DNA from: Mycobacterium sp. DL99
Lineage (GTDB): Bacteria > Actinomycetota > Actinomycetes > Mycobacteriales > Mycobacteriaceae
NCBI RefSeq assembly: GCF_004762045.1
Contig: NZ_SJOM01000007.1
Location: 4,253,509-4,317,508 of the forward strand
DNA: 64,000 nt
Direction: 5' to 3'
Below, in pieces: positions 35,506 through 43,489 of the stretch. The notes beneath the pieces are model-generated. The model ran no database searches. It worked only from the letters and a program-made list of their open reading frames with translations, and was not told the DNA's origin. The translations under genes and the position numbers were made by a program. Each line of letters begins with the position of its first letter. Within the stretch, counting starts at the first letter, position 1.

Positions 35506-36117
35506 TCAGGACACCTTGATGACCTGGCCGGTGACGTCGGTGCGTACCTGCTTGCTGCTGCGCTCACCCTTGACGTTGATGAAGATGACGACGTTCGCGT
35601 CGAACGGGATGTTGCGCTTGATGCTCACCGTCTGGACCTCACCATCCTTGATCTCGCTTGCCGCCACCGCGCCGTCGATCGCCGTGGCGATCGCGCTCGT
35701 GGGCACGTCGGTGATGGCGAACAGATTCTGCTGCAGCGCCTCGGTGTCCTCGTCGTAGTCGATCGGCCGAGACGGCCCGACCGTACCGGAGGTGTAGCTC
35801 CACTGATTGAGTTCGGTCGGGGCATTCGGGTCGATGGCCTCGACGCTGAGCACACCCGGCGCGATGCTGACCTCGACGACCTGCATCGGGTTCGCACCGA
35901 CCTTGTCCGCGATCGCCGCATACGCGTTATCGATGCCCTCGGCGGTGAACAGGTTGCCCGACACCGCTTCGGTGATCTTCTCCGTGCCCGAGGTGACCAC
36001 CTTCTCGGCCGCACCGGCGGCCGCATCCCTGATCTCGGTGACCTTCGAGCAACCGCTCAATGCGGACACGGCAAAGACCGCTGCGCCCAGCGCGATACCG
36101 AAGCGGTTGAGTTTCAT
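35506..36117 (-). CDS. Putative lipoprotein of unknown function
   Basis: 203 aa from ATG 36117 with a GAGAGG ribosome binding site. The signal peptide ends in a lipobox, VSALSGC, with the acylated Cys at 23. The mature protein is acidic with a possible alpha/beta fold (VVEVSIAPGVLSVEAIDPN, then a C-terminal strand NVVIFINVKGERS). No catalytic motif is recognised and the family is not named. It is expected to be anchored to the outer face of the inner membrane. It is divergent from the monooxygenase gene. Confidence 0.78.
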   Translation of the reverse strand: MKLNRFGIALGAAVFAVSALSGCSKVTEIRDAAAGAAEKVVTSGTEKITEAVSGNLFTAEGIDNAYAAIADKVGANPMQVVEVSIAPGVLSVEAIDPNAPTELNQWSYTSGTVGPSRPIDYDEDTEALQQNLFAITDVPTSAIATAIDGAVAASEIKDGEVQTVSIKRNIPFDANVVIFINVKGERSSKQVRTDVTGQVIKVS

Positions 36118-36253
36118 GGGACCTCTCATTCATTCCATCCGGGCACCTTCGGCACCGGGAACCTGTGCAAAGACTGTGCAGACGCTGGAAGGCTACCGAT
36201 CCCAACTCCGATCACGGCGAGCCACCTCACCTGGCCCCGGCTAGATTCGAGCG

Positions 36254-37402
36254 ATGGCACAGTCCGTCCTCGTCATCGGCGCGGGTATCACCGGCCTGGC
36301 TACCGCAGTCGCATTGCAGCAGCAAGGGTTCGACGTCCGCGTGGCCGAGGCACGCCGGGACGTCACCCCCGGTGCGGGAATCAGCCTCTGGCCCAACGCG
36401 TTGGCCGCACTCGATGAGATCGGGCTCGGCGATCAGGTGCGCGATGCGGGCGGCCGGGTGACCACGGGAGCGCTGCGTCGGTCCGGCGGAGCCTGGTTGC
36501 GCCGGCCGGCGGCGCAACGGTTCACCCGGGCGCTGGGCGAACCGCTGGTGGTGATCAGACGCGCAGCCCTGACCGAGATCCTCGCCGGCGCGCTGGCTCC
36601 GGGCACGGTCCATTACGAGCTCACCGCCGACACGATCGACATCGGCGCCTCGGACGTGCGGGTCACGTTCACCGACGGCACGGTCCGCGAGGCGGCCGGT
36701 CTGGTCGGCGCCGACGGTGTCGACTCCGTGGTGGCCCGACATCTGAATGGGCCTCTGCCCCGTCGCTACACCGGCTACACCGCGTGGCGCGCGGTGGCCG
36801 CCTGCCCGCTCGATCCCGATCTGTCAGGCGAAACACTGGGCGCCGGCTCACAGGTCGGGCACGTGCCGCTCGGCGACGACCACACGTATTGGTTCGCCAC
36901 CCAGCGCGTACCACGCGGACAGACCACACCCGATGGGGAGTTGGCCCACCTGAAACGGCACTTCTCATCATGGTCGGAGCCGATCCCGACGCTACTGGCC
37001 ACGACCGATGCCGATCAGGTGCTCCGAAACGACCTCTACGACCGCGCCCCCGCCCGCACCTGGGCCCGCGGTCCCGTAGTGATCGCCGGGGACGCCGCCC
37101 ATCCGATGCGCCCACATCTGGGCCAGGGCGGCTGCCAGGGACTCGAAGACGCCGCCATCCTGGCCGCCCTCGCGGCCAGAGGCCCGGATCTGGGGCGCGC
37201 GTTCTCCCGGTTCGCGGCCCTGCGCCGCAAGAGGGTCATGACGATCGTGCGGGAGGCACAGTTGGTCGGCCGGGTGGTGAACCTACGTCCGCCGGCACTC
37301 GGTGCCGCGGCCACCCGGGCTTCCGTACTGGTGCCCGAGTACGTGTTGACCCGGCACCTGGCCTCGATCGCCGGGCGCGGGGCTTTCACCCCGGTGCGCT
37401 GA
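36254..37402 (+). CDS. FAD-dependent monooxygenase (PHBH-type)
   Basis: 382 aa, group A flavoprotein hydroxylase layout. FAD-binding GAGITGLATAVALQQQG is at 9-25, the GD motif is ...GDAAHPMRPHLGQGGCQGLEDA near 276-297, and GADGVDS lies in the middle. Substrate unknown; such enzymes hydroxylate aromatics or polyketides, and some mycobacterial members inactivate antibiotics. TAGATT (36242-36247) is 6 nt before the ATG, so it may be leaderless. It is convergent with the rpf paralogue, with the stops 2 nt apart. Confidence 0.88.
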   Translation: MAQSVLVIGAGITGLATAVALQQQGFDVRVAEARRDVTPGAGISLWPNALAALDEIGLGDQVRDAGGRVTTGALRRSGGAWLRRPAAQRFTRALGEPLVVIRRAALTEILAGALAPGTVHYELTADTIDIGASDVRVTFTDGTVREAAGLVGADGVDSVVARHLNGPLPRRYTGYTAWRAVAACPLDPDLSGETLGAGSQVGHVPLGDDHTYWFATQRVPRGQTTPDGELAHLKRHFSSWSEPIPTLLATTDADQVLRNDLYDRAPARTWARGPVVIAGDAAHPMRPHLGQGGCQGLEDAAILAALAARGPDLGRAFSRFAALRRKRVMTIVREAQLVGRVVNLRPPALGAAATRASVLVPEYVLTRHLASIAGRGAFTPVR

Positions 37403-37404
37403 GC

Positions 37405-37878
37405 TCAGTGCGGCACGCCGAAGGCTCCCAGCGGGTCCAGGAAGGTCGTGCAGATCCGGCGTAGGTCGAAAATGCCCAGCACCGCGCCGGGACGTACGGC
37501 CTGGCAACCGGTCGGTGCACCGGGCGCCGCCCAACCTGCCGGCATCCCACCTCGGACGCCGCACTTGGGCCAGGCCCCGATCCCCTGGGTGGCCAGGACG
37601 TTCTCGGCCACCCGTATCTGCTCCTCACGGGAGGCCGAGGCGGGCGATCCGATGCCGCCGTGCGAGGCCCAGGTGGTGGGCTTGAACTGAAGACCGCCGT
37701 ACTGGCCGTTGCCGGTATCGGTGGACCAGTTGCCACCCGATTCGCAGTCCGCGATCGCATCCCAGTTCACCGTGTCCGCACCGGCGGTCGCCGTGACGGC
37801 GAACGTGGGTGCCAGCATGAGGCCCGCCGACGTCGCAGCAAGCCAGAAAGCCCTGGTTAACGCCATTCGTATGGTCAT
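37405..37878 (-). CDS. Resuscitation-promoting factor paralogue with C-terminal extension
   Basis: 157 aa from ATG 37878. A signal peptide (AFWLAATSAGLMLAPTFAVTATAGA) precedes the transglycosylase-like Rpf domain: VNWDAIADCESGGNW with the catalytic Glu, GQYGGLQFKPTTWASHGG, and SREEQIRVAENVLATQGIGAWPKCG; the two Cys form the family disulphide. About 45 extra residues follow, including two more Cys. Secreted Rpf cleaves peptidoglycan and promotes resuscitation from dormancy. It is tandem with rpfE 251 nt upstream but has its own CRP-type site and a terminator between, so it is separately expressed. M. smegmatis also has two rpfE-like genes. Confidence 0.9.
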   Translation of the reverse strand: MTIRMALTRAFWLAATSAGLMLAPTFAVTATAGADTVNWDAIADCESGGNWSTDTGNGQYGGLQFKPTTWASHGGIGSPASASREEQIRVAENVLATQGIGAWPKCGVRGGMPAGWAAPGAPTGCQAVRPGAVLGIFDLRRICTTFLDPLGAFGVPH

Positions 37879-37965
37879 CTCACGGCCCTTCCCCGACCTT
37901 TGACACCAAGGACCACTGCAGATGCCGATCACGTTCATGCAACTGTGCGGTCACTAATGGGTTCG

Positions 37966-37981
37966 TGTGACCAACGTCACC
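37966..37981. promoter_or_regulatory. CRP-type binding site upstream of the rpf paralogue
   Basis: TGTGACCAACGTCACC matches TGTGA-N6-TCACA except for the last base. It is centred 96 nt before ATG 37878. In M. tuberculosis the CRP protein Rv3676 controls rpfA, so a CRP site at an rpf gene is plausible biology. Confidence 0.6.
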
Positions 37982-38054
37982 CGTTACAGGGGAGGCTGAA
38001 GTTTTTTCGGAGGTTGTCGGGGCGGGAGTAACCGGAGGGCCTTCTGATGAAACA

Positions 38055-38088
38055 GAAGCGGTGCCAGGCAGAGGCCCGGCACCGCTTC
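38055..38088 (-). terminator. Terminator of rpfE
   Basis: GAAGCGGTGCC and GGCACCGCTTC form a perfect 11-bp stem with a 12-nt loop, 42 nt past the rpfE stop. In the direction of rpfE transcription it is followed by TGTTTC, a weak T-tract. Confidence 0.75.
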
Positions 38089-38129
38089 GTATCAAGTTGT
38101 CAATCGCTCACATGGTGAGCAGCCCGGTA

Positions 38130-38453
38130 CTAGCCGCGCTTGCCGCACACCGGCCAGGCACCGATGCCCTGGCTGCGCAGCACGTTCTCGGCAACCCGGA
38201 TCTGCTCCGAGCGCGAGGCCTGATGCGGCGAACCCGAGCCGCCGTTGGCGCGCCAGGTGCCCATGTTGAACTGCAGGCCACCGTAGTACCCGTTACCGGT
38301 GTTGATCGCCCAGTTGCCACCCGACTCGCAGGCGGCGACGGCGTCCCAGTTAACGCTGTCCGCATTGGCGGTACCGGCACCCAGTGCCACGGGAGCCACA
38401 GCCAGTGCTCCAGCAATGATGCCCAGCCCAAACGTCTTGCGGATGTTCTTCAC
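38130..38453 (-). CDS. rpfE: Resuscitation-promoting factor, short RpfE form
   Basis: 107 aa: a signal peptide ending AGTANA, then essentially only the Rpf domain (VNWDAVAACESGGNWAINTG, YYGGLQFNMGTW, EQIRVAENVLRSQGIGAWPVCG). The catalytic Glu and both disulphide Cys are present. M. tuberculosis RpfE has a long proline-rich repeat region before this domain; it is absent here. Position after the Rv2449c counterpart supports rpfE. It has a long, hairpin-rich upstream region and no nearby divergent gene. Confidence 0.9.
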   Translation of the reverse strand: MKNIRKTFGLGIIAGALAVAPVALGAGTANADSVNWDAVAACESGGNWAINTGNGYYGGLQFNMGTWRANGGSGSPHQASRSEQIRVAENVLRSQGIGAWPVCGKRG

Positions 38454-39508
38454 TTGATTCCTCTCGCCAAGCGCGCACCATCAACACCCGCCCAGGCGGG
38501 TGCGGAAGCCTGAATCCAGGCCGGAGGGGTTGGTTCGCGCCGTCTCGGTCAGGCACGAAAGGGAGGGCCACAGTGCCCGGCCCGGGATCAGACCCAGGCC
38601 CCCGCGTCGGGCGTAATCGCCACCGCGGCCCCACTCACACGCAGGTTCTTGGTGTTGAAATTATTTGCTCCATGTCGGAGACGCTTTGGACCGTACAAAG
38701 GTCTCGAAGAGAAGTCATCCCGATGTAGAAGCGATCGCGGAAAGATCACGGACAGATAACGAGACACTGAACGAATCGTTTGTGCAGGTCAACGCCGGGC
38801 TACTGCCGTTACCGTTTCGTGATCGGCGTAAACGGAACGTGAGCGAGATCACGCATTTTTTGTGAGCTGGCCCACTTGATTTGGGTACAGCAACACCGTC
38901 ACCAATGGTCGGCGATGACAAAAAGCGCTGGTAGATGCCATCGGCGAGTGTCATCAAGCACCGCAGCGCGCGAATCCGTTCGCTACGGTTCCCCACCGCC
39001 CCGAAACCAGAACATGCTCCAAATACACTGGAATACAACGACTATCGCGCATGCCAGGCGCTGCAACCAGGCTGGGCCGCAGTGGGTCCAACGCCTACGA
39101 TGTCGACGCGGCGTAGTCCAAAATGACTCCGCCACAACCAATCTCACCAGGCCGCCGAGAAGCGTCAGACCGCCCAGCCAACCCGGCTCCGTCTCAGGTA
39201 GTCCATAGGTTTCGGCAAAGCATGCGGTCAGGGGAATTTCGTCGGGAATTCAGCACGGCCGGGCGCACGCATCAGCGAATAGCGCGCAGCATTTCGACAG
39301 CCGATGCGAGACCGAATCATCCTGGACACCAGTGGATTTCGCGCGCCAGTCGGGCTCCTCCATCGCTGACGGTTCCCCAATTCACCCCGCTTCCAGGGCC
39401 TTGAATAGGGGGAAATAATCGATCAATTATCTCGAAACGATAAATTGGGCCCGGTTCGCGCGTTAATTCACAATTTGCTGTGCTCGAGATGACCGAATAG
39501 GCCGGCGC
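38454..39508. other. Gene-poor 1.05-kb stretch between rpfE and mobA
   Basis: No frame here has a recognisable product, codon use or start signal. The 200 nt next to rpfE are GC-rich and fold into hairpins on the minus strand (CACCCGCC/GGCGGGTG at 38485-38502; GCCTG/CAGGC at 38508-38521). An AT-rich TAATTT (38663-38658, minus) could be the rpfE -10, giving a leader of about 200 nt. A CRP-like dyad lies at 38838-38853. Near mobA there is an AT-rich patch with CAATTATC (39424-39431) facing GATAAATTG (39439-39447). The two small M. tuberculosis hypotheticals of this interval, Rv2451 and Rv2452c, were not recognised. Confidence 0.6.
38838..38853. promoter_or_regulatory. CRP-like dyad in the rpfE upstream region
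   Basis: CGTGAGCGAGATCACG keeps the GTGA-N6-TCAC core of CRP sites but not the outer T/A. It is 385 nt before rpfE, far for direct activation unless an unrecognised transcript starts nearby. Confidence 0.35.
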
Positions 39509-40138
39509 TCAAGGCAGGTCGGCCGCGGTGTTGACGTTGGTCAGTGCGCGCTGCGGCGCCATCACGATCCGTTGCGTGTCGACAGACTCGGCCAGCGACC
39601 GCATGCTGCGCCGGCCGTCGCGCACCAGGGCGGCAATCCGTTCAGTGAGCGAGCTGCGGTAGATCCCCGCCAGATAGTGGTCCCTACCGTCCCACGGCAG
39701 CACGATATCGGCAGGTAACCGCTCCGCGGAGGCCGCCAGGGTGTCGATCAGATCCGCCGACAGATACGGCATGTCCACCGCGCACACGAAGGCGCGGTCG
39801 AGGCCGGCCTCCGCGACGGCACGCAGCCCGCGACCCGTCGCCACCAGCGGCCCGACACCAAGCACCTCGTCGCGCAGTATCTCGGCGCTCAGTGCGGGTA
39901 GCGGCTGACCGGGCGCGGCGATGACGAAAACCGGTGAGCAGCGCGTGCTCACCGCGGCGACCACATGCTCGACCATCGTCGAGCCTTCGAACGGCAGCGT
40001 CGCCTTGTCACGCCCCATACGACGCGAAGCCCCGCCCGCCAGAACTACCGCGGCGAGCGGGGCTGTGCTCAGGTTGCTTCGGTGAGCAGGGTCAGTGCGA
40101 TTAGCGCAACTAGTCGACGGTCCACGTGTCTTTGCCAC
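39509..40138 (-). CDS. mobA: Molybdenum cofactor guanylyltransferase
   Basis: 209 aa as drawn. The nucleotidyltransferase motif AAVVLAGGASRRMGRDKATLPF, FVCAVDMPYLS and LTNVNTAADL are MobA features; it transfers GMP to molybdopterin. The start is uncertain: the GTG at 40138 overlaps korB by 29 nt, and no ATG/GTG/TTG lies in frame between it and the conserved LAGG motif, so this start or a rare codon must be used. It follows korA-korB, as in M. tuberculosis (Rv2453c). Confidence 0.88.
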   Translation of the reverse strand: MAKTRGPSTSCANRTDPAHRSNLSTAPLAAVVLAGGASRRMGRDKATLPFEGSTMVEHVVAAVSTRCSPVFVIAAPGQPLPALSAEILRDEVLGVGPLVATGRGLRAVAEAGLDRAFVCAVDMPYLSADLIDTLAASAERLPADIVLPWDGRDHYLAGIYRSSLTERIAALVRDGRRSMRSLAESVDTQRIVMAPQRALTNVNTAADLP

Positions 40139-41195
40139 GCAGCAAGGATTGCAGAGCTGCGGTGTCGTGGGGCTTGGATTCGATGGCCGTGTTGACCTGC
40201 TGGCGCGCGGCGTCGTCGTAGGTGGGTCGGCTGACCTTGCGGAAGATACCCATCACCATGTGATCGAGGTTCTGCTCGCTCAACCGCGACAGCGCGAATG
40301 CGTAGGCAGGGTCATCGATCTCGGCGTTGTGCACCACGATGTCGTCGGCCGCGACGTCTGCGGTCTTGGCGACCTCCAGGCCGTACCCGGACTTGACCAC
40401 GCAGTACTCGCCATCGACACCGAACTTGATCGGCTCCCCGTGGCTGACGTTGATCAGCCGCTCCTCGGCGCCTTCCTTGCGGAGCGCGTCGAACGATCCG
40501 TCGTTGAAGATCGGGCAGTCCTGCATGATCTCCACCAGTGCGGCACCGCGGTGCTCGGCTGCGCCGCGCAGCACCTCGGACAGACCCTTGCGGTCGGAGT
40601 CCAGCGCACGGCCGACGAACGTGGCCTCGGCACCCAGCGCCAGCGACACCGGGTTGAACGGGTAGTCCAGTGAGCCCATCGGGGTCGACTTGGTGACCTT
40701 GCCGACCTCGGAGGTGGGCGAGTACTGACCCTTCGTCAGGCCGTAGATCCGGTTGTTGAACAGCAGGATCGTGATGTTGATGTTGCGGCGCAGCGCGTGG
40801 ATCAGGTGGTTGCCACCGATCGACAGCGAGTCACCGTCACCGGTGACGACCCACACCGACAGGTCCGGACGGGCCAGCGCGAGTCCGGTGGCGATGGTCG
40901 GGGCGCGACCGTGGATCGAGTGGAAGCCGTAGGTCTCCAGGTAGTACGGGAACCGGCTGGAGCAGCCGATGCCGCTGATGAACGCGATGTTCTCGCGCTT
41001 GAGACGCAACTCCGGCAGGAAGTTGCGGATGGTGTTGAGGATGACGTAGTCACCGCAACCCGGGCACCAGCGGACCTCCTGGTCACTGGTGAAGTCCTTG
41101 CCCTTCTGCGGCTGGTCGGTGGTGGGGACCAGGGCGTTCTTGGTCAGAGGAGTCAGGCCCAGGTCTTGATGGTCTGTGCCGATCAGATCAGTCAT
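40110..41195 (-). CDS. korB: 2-oxoglutarate:ferredoxin oxidoreductase, beta subunit
   Basis: 361 aa. WCPGCGDYVILNTIRN holds the Cys pair for the Fe-S cluster, VVTGDGDSLSIGGNHLIHALRRN is the thiamine-diphosphate/Mg GDG...N motif, and NNRIYGLTKGQYSPTS is typical of KorB. With KorA it forms the CoA- and ferredoxin-dependent 2-oxoglutarate decarboxylating enzyme, an alternative to the dehydrogenase complex, shown in M. tuberculosis (Rv2454c). The start overlaps the korA stop by 4 nt. Confidence 0.95.
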   Translation of the reverse strand: MTDLIGTDHQDLGLTPLTKNALVPTTDQPQKGKDFTSDQEVRWCPGCGDYVILNTIRNFLPELRLKRENIAFISGIGCSSRFPYYLETYGFHSIHGRAPTIATGLALARPDLSVWVVTGDGDSLSIGGNHLIHALRRNINITILLFNNRIYGLTKGQYSPTSEVGKVTKSTPMGSLDYPFNPVSLALGAEATFVGRALDSDRKGLSEVLRGAAEHRGAALVEIMQDCPIFNDGSFDALRKEGAEERLINVSHGEPIKFGVDGEYCVVKSGYGLEVAKTADVAADDIVVHNAEIDDPAYAFALSRLSEQNLDHMVMGIFRKVSRPTYDDAARQQVNTAIESKPHDTAALQSLLRGKDTWTVD

Positions 41196-43147
41196 GCGTT
41201 CGCTCCCACACCGCTCGCGTCAGATGCTTCAACCTCGATGGTGGCCGCCGCCAACCGGGCGAATTTGGCCTTGTCGTTTTCCTTCTCACCGAGCGTGCCG
41301 TCCAGGGCCGCGTCGATGATGCCCTCCACCTCGTCGGCGAGGAAGGCCATGCCCTCCACCTTGGTCACCGACTGAACGTCGACCAGGTACATGCCGCGCA
41401 GCAGCAGCGCCAACTGTCCGAGGTTCATCTCCGGTACCACCACCTTCGGGTAGCGGCGCAGCACCTCCCCGAGGTTGGCCGGGAAGGGGTTGAGGTGGCG
41501 CAGATGAGCCTGGGCGACCTTGATGCCCTTGCGCCGGGCCCGCCGGCAGGCCTCACCGATCGGTCCGTAGCTGCTACCCCAGCCCAGCATCAGCAGTTCG
41601 GCATCGCCGTTGGGGTCGTCGACCTCCAGATCGGGCACCTTGATACCGCCGATCTTCTCCTGGCGCAGCCGCACCATGAGGTCGTGGTTCTTGGGCTCGT
41701 AGGAGATGTTGCCCGAACCGTTGGCGGCCTCAAGGCCACCGATCCGGTGCTCCAGGCCCGGGGTGCCGGGCACCGCGAACTGGCGGGCCAGGGTCTCGGG
41801 ATCGCGCGCGTAGGGAGCGAACGGCTCGCCGGACTTGGCGAACTTGTGCTCGATCGGCGGGTAGGTGCTGATGTCCGGGATCTGCCAGGGCTCAGAGCCG
41901 TTCGCGACCGCACCGTCGGACAGGATGATGACCGGGGTGTGGTAATCGACCGCGATGCGCGAGGCCTCCACGGCGATGTCGAAGCAGTCCGACGGCGACT
42001 TCGGCGCCAGGATCGCGACCGGTGACTCGCCGTTGCGGCCGAACAGCGCCTGCAACAGGTCGGCCTGCTCGGTCTTGGTCGGCAGACCAGTCGACGGGCC
42101 GCCACGCTGCACGTCGATGATGAGCAGCGGCAACTCGGTCATCACCGCCAGGCCGATGGCCTCGGACTTGAGCGAGACACCGGGACCGGAGGTGCTGGTG
42201 ACGCCCAGCGCGCCGCCGTAGGAGGCGCCGATAGCCGCGCCGATACCGGCGATCTCGTCCTCGGCCTGGAAGGTCAGGACGTTGAAGTTCTTGTGCTTGG
42301 ACAGCTCGTGGAGGATGTCCGACGCCGGGGTGATCGGGTAGGTACCCAGCACCACCTGGATCTGCGCCAGATGTCCGGCGGCCACGATGCCGTAGGCCAA
42401 CGCGGTGTTACCCGAGATCTGACGGTATTCACCCGACTTCAGCTTGGCCGGCGACACCTCGTAGGTGGTGGCGAATGCCTCGGTGGTCTCGCCGTAGTTC
42501 CAGCCGGCCTTGAGCGCCAGGACGTTGGCCTCGGCCACGTCGGGCTTGCGGGAGAACTTCTCCCGGATGAACGCCTCGCTGTGCTCGAGCTCGCGGCCGT
42601 ACATCCACGAGAGCAGACCGAGGGCGAACATGTTCTTGGCGCGCTGGCCGTCCTTCTTGGTGGCACCGATCGCCTCGACGGCGCCCAGAGTCAGCGTCGT
42701 CATCGCGACGGACGTCACCACGTAGTCGGACAACGTGTCATCCTCTAGCGGATTGTTGTCGTATCCGACCTTGGCGAGGTTGCGCTTGGTGAACTCATCG
42801 GAGTTGGCGATGATCAGACCGCCGCGGGGCAGATCCGAGACGTTGGCCTTGAGCGCTGCCGGGTTCATCGCCACGAGCACGTCGGGACGGTCACCGGCGG
42901 TGAGGATGTCGTAGTCGGCGATCTGGATCTGGAACGACGAGACCCCGGGCAGGGTGCCCTGTGGCGCGCGGATCTCGGCGGGATAGTTCGGCTGGGTAGC
43001 CAGGTCGTTGCCGAACAGCGCAGCTTCAGAAGTGAAGCGGTCGCCGGTCAACTGCATACCGTCGCCGGAGTCGCCGGCGAAGCGGATGACTACCTTCTCG
43101 AGCTTCTGCCGCGGCGCGGCGCCATTGCCGTTGCCGTTCTCACCCAC
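41192..43147 (-). CDS. korA: 2-oxoglutarate:ferredoxin oxidoreductase, alpha subunit (gamma-alpha fusion)
   Basis: 651 aa from GTG 43147. The gamma domain comes first (VVIRFAGDSGDGMQLTGDRF, IRAPQGTLPGVSSFQI), then the alpha pyrimidine-binding domain (GNTALAYGIVAAGHLAQIQVVLGTYPITPASDILHELS in family outline, here abbreviated by motif TYPITPASD) with EDEIAGIGAAIGASYGG and TSTSGPGVSLKSEA. Length and order match the fused mycobacterial KorA (Rv2455c). It heads the korA-korB-mobA operon. Confidence 0.95.
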   Translation of the reverse strand: MGENGNGNGAAPRQKLEKVVIRFAGDSGDGMQLTGDRFTSEAALFGNDLATQPNYPAEIRAPQGTLPGVSSFQIQIADYDILTAGDRPDVLVAMNPAALKANVSDLPRGGLIIANSDEFTKRNLAKVGYDNNPLEDDTLSDYVVTSVAMTTLTLGAVEAIGATKKDGQRAKNMFALGLLSWMYGRELEHSEAFIREKFSRKPDVAEANVLALKAGWNYGETTEAFATTYEVSPAKLKSGEYRQISGNTALAYGIVAAGHLAQIQVVLGTYPITPASDILHELSKHKNFNVLTFQAEDEIAGIGAAIGASYGGALGVTSTSGPGVSLKSEAIGLAVMTELPLLIIDVQRGGPSTGLPTKTEQADLLQALFGRNGESPVAILAPKSPSDCFDIAVEASRIAVDYHTPVIILSDGAVANGSEPWQIPDISTYPPIEHKFAKSGEPFAPYARDPETLARQFAVPGTPGLEHRIGGLEAANGSGNISYEPKNHDLMVRLRQEKIGGIKVPDLEVDDPNGDAELLMLGWGSSYGPIGEACRRARRKGIKVAQAHLRHLNPFPANLGEVLRRYPKVVVPEMNLGQLALLLRGMYLVDVQSVTKVEGMAFLADEVEGIIDAALDGTLGEKENDKAKFARLAAATIEVEASDASGVGANA

Positions 43148-43489
43148 GGCTACCGCCTTTCACACGTACTTTGACCACGTCTTTCCGGGCCGCTGCCATG
43201 TGACGCGCTGCCGGATCGAACGTCCACCGAATTTTGATGTCACTACCAGTACCGATTATTGCACTGCTCTTAGGCTGCACTTCACCGCGCCGTCCCTCGA
43301 CACGCGGGTGGGTTCTCGACGAAGGTGCTGTTCGTGGGCGTGAAGAAGCCCCTTTTGAGACAAAACTGTGGTTTTCGTCACGTTTAGGAGAACGTCATTC
43401 TCTAAGGAAAATGCTACCGGCCGGTAGCTCTCTGCTAGCACCGGCAAGCGCGTACTTGACACTTGTCGAGTTTAGGCCCCGACGTGCGC
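43148..43489. other. Intergenic region between the PfkB gene and korA
   Basis: 342 nt without a credible gene. It must hold the korA promoter (minus strand), but no clear -35/-10 pair is seen; AATAAT near 43260-43255 is a weak -10. It also holds a 16-bp perfect palindrome at 43413-43428 and a GAGAA/TTCTC pair (43388-43402). Confidence 0.5.
43413..43428. promoter_or_regulatory. 16-bp perfect palindrome of unknown function
   Basis: GCTACCGGCCGGTAGC has no loop, so it fits a protein-binding dyad (TetR/other dimer) better than a terminator. It lies 62 nt past the PfkB stop and 266 nt before korA. The cognate regulator is unknown. Confidence 0.5.

Noticed and set aside
38454..38665. c-di-AMP (ydaO-type) riboswitch upstream of rpfE
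   Set aside because: A GAACCAACC-like stretch is present, but the conserved 3' core (CAGCTAAC region) and the flanking stem are not found. A covariance search would settle it.
38665..39208. Small plus-strand frames of 66 and 110 codons
   Set aside because: No ribosome binding site, codon bias or family resemblance; left as non-coding.
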